Of a DNA stretch of 44,499 nt, positions 1 to 7,793 are shown in pieces. The DNA is from Fusobacterium sp. IOR10 (GTDB lineage: Bacteria; Fusobacteriota; Fusobacteriia; Fusobacteriales; Fusobacteriaceae): positions 1 to 44,499 of the forward strand of contig NZ_WJWY01000017.1 in NCBI RefSeq assembly GCF_010367435.1, in the 5' to 3' direction. The notes under the pieces are model-generated. The model was given only the letters and a program-made list of their open reading frames with translations, searched no databases and was not told where the DNA came from. The translations under genes were made by a program, and so were the position numbers. The first letter of the stretch is position 1. Every line of letters begins with the position of its first letter.

Positions 1-45
1 TAAGAAATAGAATTTTAATTTATAGCAATTTAACAAAAATAAAAA

Positions 46-70
46 TTCCTTCAGCATAAAGCTGAAGGAA
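46..70 (-). terminator. Rho-independent terminator, 10-bp perfect stem
   Basis: A perfect 10-bp inverted repeat (TTCCTTCAGC / GCTGAAGGAA) with a 5-base loop is followed, on the minus strand, by a T-rich tract at 35-45. It lies about 125 bases beyond the stop of the universal stress gene and is the first good terminator for it. The plus strand also has a T-rich stretch further right, so some two-way activity is possible. Confidence 0.8.
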
Positions 71-145
71 CAAAAACATTATTTATTTTTTTATTTTTCT
101 CCACCAACACCAGTTGACAAAGAACCAATTAAATATTAAATTTCA

Positions 146-170
146 TGTCCAAGAAAATGGGTTCACTACA
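146..170 (-). mobile_element. IS150-like (IS3 family) terminal sequence, probable remnant
   Basis: Read on the minus strand from 170 downward, the sequence starts TGTAGTGAACCCATTTTC and continues TTGGACATGAAAT. From memory this closely resembles the terminal inverted repeat of IS150-type IS3-family elements (TGTA.TG.ACCCATTTT.TTGGAC). No transposase reading frame is visible in the next 145 bases to the window edge, and a stress-gene terminator sits only 75 bases in, so a solo end or decayed copy is more likely than an intact element. The call depends on recalled end sequences. Confidence 0.4.
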
Positions 171-193
171 AGTCGGGTTCTTTTGGTATATGT

Positions 194-643
194 TTATTCA
201 GGAACTATAAGCACTATACATTTAGCATGTTTAACAACATAGCTAGTTACTGATCCTATCATCTTTTCAAATCCTTTTTTTGTAGATTTAGTCATAATAA
301 TTAAGTCAACTTCATTGTCATCTGCTACTTTTAAAATTTCTTTTCCAACTTTCTTGTCAAAAAAAACTTCCTTCTTTACAGAATAACCTTCCACAAGTTT
401 CAAAGTTTCATCTAATTTTGCCTCAATTCTACCTTTTAAATCATGACTTTCAAATATTTTCCTACCCTCTTCATAGGTTTTACCCTTTAGAGTTTCATCT
501 AGATCTTTATAAATTTCCTCTGTTCCCTCTTCAACATACATTAAAATTATTTCTGCATCAGTAGGCTTATATAACTCTTTCATCAATGAAATAGAATGTA
601 AACTTCTTTCACTACCATCTAATGGAATAAGTACTTTCTTCAT
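194..643 (-). CDS. Universal stress protein, UspA family
   Basis: A 149-residue single-domain universal stress protein. The N-terminal strand KKVLIPLDGSERS carries the Asp typical of the family's nucleotide-binding fold. The C-terminal part, VDLIIMTKST followed by GFEKMIGSVTSYV and the last strand CIVLIVPE, contains the Gly-rich, Gly-Ser ATP-binding segment of ATP-binding members. The family helps cells survive starvation and stress; the exact role here is unknown. I chose the ATG at 643 rather than the one two codons upstream, because the AGGAGG site is about 8 bases from the former and abuts the latter. It has its own promoter at 697-725 and follows the aromatic operon on the same strand. 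It is cytoplasmic, with no signal peptide. Confidence 0.9.
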   Translation of the reverse strand: MKKVLIPLDGSERSLHSISLMKELYKPTDAEIILMYVEEGTEEIYKDLDETLKGKTYEEGRKIFESHDLKGRIEAKLDETLKLVEGYSVKKEVFFDKKVGKEILKVADDNEVDLIIMTKSTKKGFEKMIGSVTSYVVKHAKCIVLIVPE

Positions 644-696
644 ATACATCTCCTCCTATTAAACACTTAGTTAAAATTGAATCACCTTCTATTTTT

Positions 697-725
697 AGTA
701 TAGCTCATAAATTTAAAAAAGTAAA
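697..725 (-). promoter_or_regulatory. Promoter of the universal stress gene
   Basis: On the minus strand, TTTACT (-35) and TATACT (-10) are separated by exactly 17 bases, and the start codon lies about 55 bases downstream. It sits just after the aroQ stop, so the stress gene can be transcribed independently of the aromatic operon. The only stem between aroQ and this promoter is made of A/T pairs, so read-through from the operon is also possible. Confidence 0.6.
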
Positions 726-749
726 CTCTACCTTTAAATAAAATAATTT

Positions 750-1190
750 TTATTTTTTATTCTTAAAAAAATCAATTAATCCTTCCATAGCTAGAAGGTA
801 ACCCTTAAGACCAAAACCTGAAATTTGTCCCACACAAGCTGCTGCTGTTACAGACTTGTGACGCATTTCTTCTCTTTTATGAATATTACTAATATGTACT
901 TCAACTGTTGGAATATCAACTGCTTTTAAGGCATCTAAAATAGCTATACTATAATGAGTATAAGCTGCTGGATTTATTATTATCCCATCTACATTTCCAT
1001 AGGCCTCTTGAATAAAATTAACTATTTCTCCCTCATAATTGCTCTGTTTTATTTCCAGTTGAATATTTTCTTCCTTTGCTTTTTCTTTTAACAAAGTACA
1101 AAGAAAAGAATAATCCCCTGTTCCATAAATATTTTTTTCTCTAATTCCTAGCATATTTATATTAGGACCATTTATAACTAATATTTTCAT
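750..1190 (-). CDS. aroQ: Type II 3-dehydroquinate dehydratase
   Basis: A 146-residue protein of normal length for the type II enzyme, which removes water from 3-dehydroquinate to give 3-dehydroshikimate (third shikimate step). It begins KILVINGPNINMLGIRE, the family signature, with the catalytic Tyr in the following IYG. Further landmarks are IKQSNYEGEIVNFIQEA, GIIINPAAYTHYSIAI and EVHISNIHKREEMRHKS, the last holding the catalytic His region. It is the last gene of the aromatic operon, 12 bases after the aroE-aroK fusion. The ribosome site is AGGGAGG. After the stop there is only a weak A/T stem, not a convincing terminator. Confidence 0.97.
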   Translation of the reverse strand: MKILVINGPNINMLGIREKNIYGTGDYSFLCTLLKEKAKEENIQLEIKQSNYEGEIVNFIQEAYGNVDGIIINPAAYTHYSIAILDALKAVDIPTVEVHISNIHKREEMRHKSVTAAACVGQISGFGLKGYLLAMEGLIDFFKNKK

Positions 1191-1202
1191 ACTGTCCTCC
1201 CT

Positions 1203-2522
1203 TTATTTGTCCATAATATTAATTATATCATTTAGGACTTCATCTACACTATTTTTATTTTCTATAATATAATCTGAATAACTTTCATATAAATCTAACC
1301 TTTCCTTATAGAGATTATAAAGTTTTTCTTTTCCTTCTAAAAGAAGAGGTCTTGATTTTGTATCTATATCTTCTATTATTTTTTTCAAAGGACGATTAAT
1401 AAAAATAACAATTCCATTTTTTTTCAATAATTTCATGTTTTCAGGGCTTTTAACAACTCCACCCCCTGTGGAAATTACTATGTTTTCCTTTAAAGAAATT
1501 TCTCTTATATATTTCGTTTCAATATTTCTAAAATATTCTTCACCTATTTCAAATAATTCTGAAATTGATTTTTCTTCCCTATTCTCTAAATACTTATCAC
1601 AATCTATAAATTCCATCTTTAATTTTCCAGCTAATTTTTCCCCAAGGAAAGATTTTCCACATCCAGGCATTCCTATAAGGACAATATTTATTTTATCATT
1701 TAGTTTTTTAGATATTTTTTCAATTATATTATTTTCTATTTTCCTGTTAAGCCATATTTCCTCAGAAGCTATTCCTTGAGTAACTAACATAAACATACCA
1801 TTAACTGATTTTTTCCCAAGAATCCTAGCCTTTTTTAAAAATTTAGTTTCAATGGGATTATATATTAAATCAACAAAGACTTCATAATTTCTAATTACGT
1901 TATCACTAACTGGAGATTCATCTACATTTGGAAACATACCAACTGGAGTACAGTTTATTACAATTTCTCCATCTTTTTTTGCTTCAATGTTTCCTTTTTC
2001 AAAATCATTGAAACTAATTACTTTTATATTTTTATTTATTAAACTTCCAAGCTGAGAAGTTGCTTTTTCAATGTTTCTAGCTACAATTATTATATCTTTA
2101 GCCTTTAAATCTTTCACACAAGTTATTATTGCTCTAGCTGCTCCCCCTGCTCCAAGAACTACAACTTTTTTATTATATATTTCTATATTATTGTACTCTA
2201 ATAACCTTGAAAATCCAAAATAATCTGTATTATATCCATATTTTTTCCCATTATTAAAAAAGATAGTATTAACTGCACCTATCTTTTTAGCCTCCTTGGA
2301 AATCCAATCTAAGGAGGAAATTGATTTTATTTTATATGGAATAGTCACATTTATTCCTAGATTTTCTTTGGATATTCTTTCAATAAAGGCATGTACATTT
2401 TTTTCTTCCTCTTGAAATAAGTCATAACTTCCTTGAATTTTTAATTCTTTAAATAATAGTTTATGAATTTTAGGAGACAAACTATGCCCTAAATGTTTTC
2501 CAAGTAAGCCAAGTTTAATCAT
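1203..2522 (-). CDS. Fused shikimate dehydrogenase-shikimate kinase
   Basis: A 439-residue protein joining two enzymes usually encoded separately. Residues 1 to about 270 are shikimate dehydrogenase (AroE): GHSLSPKIH binds shikimate, NVTIPYK has the catalytic Lys near residue 64, NTDYFGF the catalytic Asp, VVLGAGGAARAI binds NADP, and NCTPVGMFPN follows. Residues about 278-439 are shikimate kinase (AroK): Walker A GMPGCGKS, FIDCDKYLE, substrate loop STGGGVV and lid RPLLLEGKEKLY. It would carry 3-dehydroshikimate to shikimate-3-phosphate on one chain. The ATG at 2522 is preferred over a site ten codons upstream: it follows AAGGGG at suitable spacing and overlaps the end of pheA by 8 bases, suggesting translational coupling. 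Neither half lacks a key residue. Confidence 0.93.
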   Translation of the reverse strand: MIKLGLLGKHLGHSLSPKIHKLLFKELKIQGSYDLFQEEEKNVHAFIERISKENLGINVTIPYKIKSISSLDWISKEAKKIGAVNTIFFNNGKKYGYNTDYFGFSRLLEYNNIEIYNKKVVVLGAGGAARAIITCVKDLKAKDIIIVARNIEKATSQLGSLINKNIKVISFNDFEKGNIEAKKDGEIVINCTPVGMFPNVDESPVSDNVIRNYEVFVDLIYNPIETKFLKKARILGKKSVNGMFMLVTQGIASEEIWLNRKIENNIIEKISKKLNDKINIVLIGMPGCGKSFLGEKLAGKLKMEFIDCDKYLENREEKSISELFEIGEEYFRNIETKYIREISLKENIVISTGGGVVKSPENMKLLKKNGIVIFINRPLKKIIEDIDTKSRPLLLEGKEKLYNLYKERLDLYESYSDYIIENKNSVDEVLNDIINIMDK

Positions 2523-3378
2523 AATTATCCCCTTCTTTTCTTTTTTCTCCAATATAGTTTCCTAAAACTTTGTATTCTGCAGCAAATTCCTTTATATTTT
2601 CCAAAGCTTTCTTAACATTTTTATCTTCTAAATTACCAGTTACATCAATATGGAAAAAATACTCCCATGGTTTTTCTTCAATTGGACGAGACTCTATGTT
2701 TTCCATATTCATATTAAAATTATAGAAACATCCTAAAAGTTTATATAAACTACCTGGCTCATGTTTTAAAGTTATAACCATAGTTATTTTATCTGCTGCA
2801 CTATTCTTAAGCATTTTTTTTGAAATTATAAAAAATCTAGTATAATTATTTTTATTTGCATTTATATTAGAAGCTAGTATCTCTAGATTATACCTTTTTG
2901 CAGCTTGCTTTCCTGCAACTGCACCCATATATGGTTTTTGTTCTTCACTAACTAGCTTTGCTCCCCTAGCTGTATTATAGTAAGGGATTTTTTTCATTTT
3001 AGGATTTTCTTTAAAAAATTTCCCACATTGGGCAAAACCTTGGGGATGAGAATAAACTTCTGTTATATCTTCTAGTTTTGTTCCTGGGCAAGCTAGTAGA
3101 TTATGATCAACTTTTATAATTTTTTCCCCTATAATAAAACAGTTATACTGTCTTATTAAATCATAAACTTCTGTTATTCCCCCTGTTGAAGAATTTTCAA
3201 TTGGTAAAATACCATATTCTATTTCTCCCTTGGAAACTGCTTCTAAAACATCTTCAAATATGGAATAATTATATTCTTCAATATTTTCATTTTTAAAATA
3301 TTCTTCTATTGCTAAATGGCTATAGGCCCCTTCTACACCTTGATAACCAATATGTATTCTATTTTTATTATTTTCCAT
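2515..3378 (-). CDS. pheA: Prephenate dehydratase with ACT domain
   Basis: A 287-residue monofunctional prephenate dehydratase, converting prephenate to phenylpyruvate for phenylalanine. The catalytic part begins IGYQGVEGAYSHLA and includes LPIENSSTGGITEVYDL and the NYTRFFII segment with the Thr-Arg-Phe motif needed for activity. The C-terminal 80 or so residues form an ACT domain (HEPGSLYKLLGCF, then ENIESRP), the usual site of phenylalanine feedback inhibition. No chorismate mutase domain precedes it, unlike the enterobacterial P-protein. The ribosome site GGAGTACTT precedes the ATG. Its 3' end overlaps the start of the aroE-aroK fusion by 8 bases. Confidence 0.96.
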   Translation of the reverse strand: MENNKNRIHIGYQGVEGAYSHLAIEEYFKNENIEEYNYSIFEDVLEAVSKGEIEYGILPIENSSTGGITEVYDLIRQYNCFIIGEKIIKVDHNLLACPGTKLEDITEVYSHPQGFAQCGKFFKENPKMKKIPYYNTARGAKLVSEEQKPYMGAVAGKQAAKRYNLEILASNINANKNNYTRFFIISKKMLKNSAADKITMVITLKHEPGSLYKLLGCFYNFNMNMENIESRPIEEKPWEYFFHIDVTGNLEDKNVKKALENIKEFAAEYKVLGNYIGEKRKEGDNYD

Positions 3379-3399
3379 AAGTACTCCATTATAATTAAT

Positions 3400-4491
3400 T
3401 TATTTTAAATCACTTGAAAGTAACAAATCTAATATTGTAATTGCTGTTACACTTTCAACAACTGGCACTGCCCTTTGAACTATACAAGGATCGTGACGCC
3501 CTTTTACTTCAAGTGTTGTATTTTCACCTGTTTCTAAATTTATTGTTTCTTGAGGTTTCCCTATTGAAGGAGTAGGCTTAATTCCAACTCTAAACAAAAT
3601 AGGCATTCCATTTGTTATTCCCCCAAGTATTCCACCATTATTATTGGTTTTTGTTTTCACTTCACCATTGTCATCTATATACATAGAATCATTAGCTTCA
3701 TCTCCATATATTTCAGAAATCCCAAAACCTAAACCAAATTCTACCCCTTTAACTGCTGGAATTGAAAAAAGCATATGGGATAATTTACTTTCCACAGAGT
3801 CAAAAAAAGGTTCCCCTATTCCTGCTGGAATATTTATTCCCATGCACTCTATTTCCCCACCAATTGAATTTTTATTTTCCCTAGCTACAGCTATTTCTTC
3901 TTCCATATTAAGTAGAGCCTCATCATTTATTACAGGGATAGTTTTTTTGCTCAATGTATCAAATAATTCCTTTGATTCATTTAAAGAATTAAAACTATCA
4001 TCCTTTATTTTACCAATGGATGAAATATGTGCTCCTATAAATATTTCATATCTTTTTAAATATTGTTTTGCAAGAGCCCCTGCAAAAACCAAAGGTGCAG
4101 TTAATCTTCCTGAAAAACTGCCTCCTCCCCTGTAGTCATTATATCCCTTATATTTTATTTTCCCAGAGTAATCTGCGTGACTAGGTCTCATTATATCCTT
4201 TAAATATCCATAATCCTTGGAATTTTGATTTGTATTTAATATCATTCCACATATGGGAGTTCCTGTTGTTCTTCCTTGAAAAATACCACTTTGAATTATT
4301 ACTTCATCCTTTTCCTTTCTTGGAGTAGACATTTTATTTCTTCCAGGAGCTCTTCTTTGCATCTCTCTTTTTACTTCTTCTAAATCTATTTCTAAACCAG
4401 CAGGAAATCCATCAATAATAACTCCAATTCCAAGTCCATGAGATTCTCCAAAAATAGATAATTTTATTTTATTTCCAAATATACTACTCAT
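3400..4491 (-). CDS. aroC: Chorismate synthase
   Basis: A 363-residue chorismate synthase, which makes chorismate from EPSP using reduced flavin. Signatures in order: FGESHGLGIGVIIDGFPAG at the N terminus, RRAPGRNKMSTPRKE, MRPSHADYSGKIKYKG with DYRGGGSFSGRLTAPLVFAG, and RHDPCIVQRAVPVVE near the C terminus. The flavin- and EPSP-binding His and Arg residues of these motifs are present. The length is normal. The start overlaps the aroA stop by 8 bases within GGAGGAAATTATG, so the two are probably translationally coupled. It is the branch-point enzyme of the operon. Confidence 0.97.
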   Translation of the reverse strand: MSSIFGNKIKLSIFGESHGLGIGVIIDGFPAGLEIDLEEVKREMQRRAPGRNKMSTPRKEKDEVIIQSGIFQGRTTGTPICGMILNTNQNSKDYGYLKDIMRPSHADYSGKIKYKGYNDYRGGGSFSGRLTAPLVFAGALAKQYLKRYEIFIGAHISSIGKIKDDSFNSLNESKELFDTLSKKTIPVINDEALLNMEEEIAVARENKNSIGGEIECMGINIPAGIGEPFFDSVESKLSHMLFSIPAVKGVEFGLGFGISEIYGDEANDSMYIDDNGEVKTKTNNNGGILGGITNGMPILFRVGIKPTPSIGKPQETINLETGENTTLEVKGRHDPCIVQRAVPVVESVTAITILDLLLSSDLK

Positions 4492-5788
4492 AATTTCCTC
4501 CTAATTTTGCAAAATCATTCCAAAACTCAGGGTAGGATTTGCTAACACATTCAGTTCCATTTAAAATTAAAGGTTCTGTACATTTAATAGATGCAACTGC
4601 TAAACTCATAGCTATCCTATGATCATTCCAACATTCTACCTTCCCACCTGTTAACCTTTCTTTTCCATTGATTATAAGTCCATTAGGTAGTTCTGTAATA
4701 TCTGCACCTATTTTGTTTAGTTCAGTTGTTATTGCCTTTAATCTATCGCATTCCTTTATTCTTAGCCTTCCTGCATTTATAACTTCAGTTGTACCCTTCC
4801 CTATACTTGCAAGTACTGTAAGTACTGGAATTATATCTGGGCAATCCCTTGCATCTATTACTGTGTTTTGAATTTCTTCTCCTCCACAAACTTCTATTTC
4901 ATTTAGTTTTCTTTTTATATTTAAGGATACTCCCATTCTTTGTAATATTTCTATTATAACTTTATCCCCTTGTAGAGAATTTAAATTTATCCCCTTACAA
5001 AGAATGCTATTTTCTCTATTATTTAGAGCCCCTGCAACTAACCAAAATGCAATTTGAGAATAATCCCCTTCAACAATGGAATCTTTACTCTTATAATGTT
5101 GAGAACCTTTAATCCTATAGGTCATATAATTATCATGCTCTATTTCTATTCCATACTTTTCCAAAGAAGAAAGTGTTAAATCAATATAACTACGAGACTC
5201 TAGTTTTGAAGTTATTCTTAGTATTGAATCTCCTTTTAAAGTAGGTAATATAAATAAAAGTCCACTTATAAATTGAGAACTAACATCCCCTGGAAGATCA
5301 TATTCCCCAGCTTCTAATTTTCCATTAACCTTTACAGGAAGATTTTCATTATCACTAGTCTCATATTTTATTTTTTTCCTATTGAATATATCATAGTAAG
5401 GTTTTAATGGTCTAGATACTAGTTTCCCATGTCCTGTGAATATAACTTCCTCATTGCATGTTGCTCCAAAGGGTATTAGAAATCTAAGAGTAGATCCTGA
5501 TTCTCCACAATCTATTATATTATGAGTAACTTTAAATTTTCCATCTGTTCCCTTAATTTTAAAAGCTTTTCTTCCTTGAATCTTTGATTTAACTTCCTTT
5601 ATTTCCACACCTAAATTAATTAGAGCCTTGCATGTTGCTTCTATATCCTTTGAAATACTAATATTATCTACTATACTTTCTTCACTTCCAAGGGCAGCAC
5701 AGATTATTTCCCTATGTCCCATGCTCTTTGAAGAAGGAATGGAAATGCTTCCTTTTAAATTTTTTGGTATTATTTTTAAAGTTTTCAA
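4484..5788 (-). CDS. aroA: EPSP synthase (operon copy)
   Basis: A 434-residue 3-phosphoshikimate 1-carboxyvinyltransferase, which joins phosphoenolpyruvate to shikimate-3-phosphate. Active-site motifs are all present: PSSKSMGHR (Lys, Ser, Arg), CGESGSTLRF, the Arg of VSRPLKP, DVSSQFISG, the Asp of CPDIIPVLT, RIKECDRL and NDHRIAMS, with the late Lys in CVSKSYPEF. The start is a TTG behind AAGGAG at 8-bp-type spacing. It lies 20 bases after aroB and overlaps aroC. A second full-length homologue lies at 31662-32957; this copy sits in the pathway operon and is the more obvious housekeeping enzyme. Confidence 0.96.
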   Translation of the reverse strand: MKTLKIIPKNLKGSISIPSSKSMGHREIICAALGSEESIVDNISISKDIEATCKALINLGVEIKEVKSKIQGRKAFKIKGTDGKFKVTHNIIDCGESGSTLRFLIPFGATCNEEVIFTGHGKLVSRPLKPYYDIFNRKKIKYETSDNENLPVKVNGKLEAGEYDLPGDVSSQFISGLLFILPTLKGDSILRITSKLESRSYIDLTLSSLEKYGIEIEHDNYMTYRIKGSQHYKSKDSIVEGDYSQIAFWLVAGALNNRENSILCKGINLNSLQGDKVIIEILQRMGVSLNIKRKLNEIEVCGGEEIQNTVIDARDCPDIIPVLTVLASIGKGTTEVINAGRLRIKECDRLKAITTELNKIGADITELPNGLIINGKERLTGGKVECWNDHRIAMSLAVASIKCTEPLILNGTECVSKSYPEFWNDFAKLGGNYE

Positions 5789-5808
5789 TACTTTCTCCTT
5801 TCTGTATA

Positions 5809-6870
5809 TTAAATAATATATTCCCCTATATTTTTAAAATCTATTTTTAATAATTCACCTTGTCCTAATTTTTTTAGAAGAACTATAGTTATTTTACTTC
5901 CAGATTTTTTCTTATCCATTTTAATAATCTCATGAATTTCACATGACTTTAATGTTACAGAAGTTGGTAAATTAAATTTTTCAAGTAGGTTTTTTATCCT
6001 TTCAGTTGTTCCCTTTTCTGTAATATTTAATTTCTCAGTTGTATCAGTGATTCTAATCATCCCTATTCCAACACCTTCTCCGTGGGTATACTTATTAAAG
6101 CCATAGTATTTTTCCACTGCATGTCCTATTGTATGACCAAAGTTAAGAACCATTCTCTCTCCCTTGTCAAATTCATCACCTTCAACAATTTTTCCCTTTA
6201 TTGAGCAACATCTAAAAATAATTTCTTCTGAACTATTTATTATATCCTCATCTGTATTCATACTTTCAAATTTTTCAAAAAGTTCAATATCCCTTATACA
6301 GCTGTATTTTATAGCCTCTGCAAAACCATCATGTAGATATTTTTTAGGTAGAGTCTTTAATAATTTAGGATCTATATATACTGCCTTTGGTTGATAAAAA
6401 TTACCTGCTAAATTTTTTCCACTAGGTAAATCCACAGCTACCTTTCCCCCAACACTACTGTCTATTTGAGCAAGTAATGAAGTTGGAACTTGTATAAAGT
6501 CAACGCCACGTAAAAAAGTAGCTGCTGCAAATCCTCCAAGGTCCCCTGTAACTCCACCACCTAAAGTTATTATCAAATCACTTCTAGTTAGCCCAAAATC
6601 TGACAATTCACTATAAACTTTTTCTAAAACTTGCAAATTTTTACTTTGTTCCCCTGCTTTGAAAACTATCCTTTGTACAATATAGCCTTCCTTTTTCAAT
6701 GAATTTTCTAAAATTTCCCCATAAATAGGATCCACATTAGTATCTGTAATTATAGCTATTTTTTCCCCATGTACAAAGTCTTTAATTTTTCCACCTATTT
6801 TTTCTAAAATTCCTGCTTCTATTTCTATATCATATGTCTTTGGTCCTAAATTAATTTTTATTTTTTGCAT
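5809..6870 (-). CDS. aroB: 3-dehydroquinate synthase
   Basis: A 353-residue NAD- and metal-dependent enzyme that closes DAHP into 3-dehydroquinate. Hallmarks: GGGVTGDLGGFAAATFLRG (NAD and substrate binding), QVPTSLLAQIDSSVGGKVAVD, SGKNLAGNFYQPKAV, the metal-binding Glu of DGFAEAIKY, and the metal His residues of NFGHTIGHAVEKYYG and THGEGVGIGM. The length is normal. The start ATG follows AGAGGG and overlaps the 3' end of tyrA by 20 bases. It is part of the aromatic operon. Confidence 0.97.
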   Translation of the reverse strand: MQKIKINLGPKTYDIEIEAGILEKIGGKIKDFVHGEKIAIITDTNVDPIYGEILENSLKKEGYIVQRIVFKAGEQSKNLQVLEKVYSELSDFGLTRSDLIITLGGGVTGDLGGFAAATFLRGVDFIQVPTSLLAQIDSSVGGKVAVDLPSGKNLAGNFYQPKAVYIDPKLLKTLPKKYLHDGFAEAIKYSCIRDIELFEKFESMNTDEDIINSSEEIIFRCCSIKGKIVEGDEFDKGERMVLNFGHTIGHAVEKYYGFNKYTHGEGVGIGMIRITDTTEKLNITEKGTTERIKNLLEKFNLPTSVTLKSCEIHEIIKMDKKKSGSKITIVLLKKLGQGELLKIDFKNIGEYII

Positions 6871-7747
6871 TTATTATCCCTCTTCTTTTTATTGTTGCCA
6901 TTTTCATCATATTTTTTAATTTATTTGCATCCTCTGTTTCCAATGCATTTCTCCAGTTTTCCAATTGAATTTCTAACTTCTTTATTTCTTCAACTATAAA
7001 TTTTTTATTATCTAAAAATAAATCAGCCCATAAATCTTCATTAATATCTGCAACACGGGTAGTATCCCTATAACCACCACCTATAAAATAACTTGCATCC
7101 TCATCCATATTGCTACTATTAACCAGGGCCACAGCCATAACATGGGGAAGTTGACTTGTGTAAGAAATAATTTCATCATGCTTTTCAGGGGAAACCTTTA
7201 TATAATCTTTACATTCCAAGAGATTTATAAAATTCTCCATCCAAATAATGTTTTCTTCCTTATTTCTAGAAGTTGGAATAAGTATGTAACTTGCACCTTT
7301 GAACATTTCCCCTGTTGATTGTCCAACTCCAACACCTTCTCTTCCAGCCATTGGATGTCCAAAAACAAAATCCATATTTTCACCTAAAAGTGGTTCTATC
7401 TCTTTTATTAACTTACCCTTTATTCCTGTTGCATCTGTTAATAGTACATTTTCTTTAAAATATTTAACATTATTTTTTATAAAATTAACTAGGGTACTTG
7501 GATATATGGAAAAAATTATAACATCTGCTTTTTTTAAAGCTTCATTTGGATTTTTATATGCTTCATCTATAATATTTTCATCTAAAGCCTCATTTAAATA
7601 ATCTTCATTAATATCAATTCCAATTATTTTTTTAACCTTAAACTTTCTTAAATATTTACCATAAGATCCTCCAATTAAACCTACTCCAACAATAGCAAAC
7701 ACTAAATCTTCTATATTTTTTTCTAAAATAGAAATTTCATTTGTCAT
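6851..7747 (-). CDS. tyrA: Prephenate dehydrogenase
   Basis: A 298-residue NAD-dependent prephenate dehydrogenase, making 4-hydroxyphenylpyruvate for tyrosine. The N-terminal Rossmann motif is FAIVGVGLIGGSYGKYL, followed by IIGIDINEDYL. Later motifs are LLTDATGIKGKL, VFGHPMAGREGVGVG with the catalytic His, and SQLPHVMAVAL. There is no chorismate mutase domain (only about 16 residues precede the Rossmann fold) and no ACT domain at the C terminus. It is the second gene of the operon, 46 bases after the DAHP synthase gene, with an AGGGGG ribosome site. Confidence 0.95.
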   Translation of the reverse strand: MTNEISILEKNIEDLVFAIVGVGLIGGSYGKYLRKFKVKKIIGIDINEDYLNEALDENIIDEAYKNPNEALKKADVIIFSIYPSTLVNFIKNNVKYFKENVLLTDATGIKGKLIKEIEPLLGENMDFVFGHPMAGREGVGVGQSTGEMFKGASYILIPTSRNKEENIIWMENFINLLECKDYIKVSPEKHDEIISYTSQLPHVMAVALVNSSNMDEDASYFIGGGYRDTTRVADINEDLWADLFLDNKKFIVEEIKKLEIQLENWRNALETEDANKLKNMMKMATIKRRGIINAKNKN

Positions 7748-7793
7748 ATATCCCCCTAGCCTTTATATTTTGAATTTATTATATCATTATTTC

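Noticed and set aside
71-140. Short plus- and minus-strand frames left of the stress gene as parts of a transposase or small gene
   Set aside because: Each is interrupted by stops within about 15 codons and shows no recognisable motif.
726-760. A/T-only stem after aroQ as operon terminator
   Set aside because: The stem has no G-C pairs, and such pairings occur by chance in this A/T-rich sequence.
2523-2552. Ten-codon longer N terminus for the AroE-AroK fusion
   Set aside because: Those codons cover the AAGGGG ribosome site, and AroE proteins begin at the Met-Ile-Lys-Leu-Gly strand.
3644-4135. Long reading frames opposite real genes, such as those antisense to aroC, PFOR and ackA
   Set aside because: They lie entirely inside well-supported genes on the other strand, lack ribosome sites and have no family motifs.
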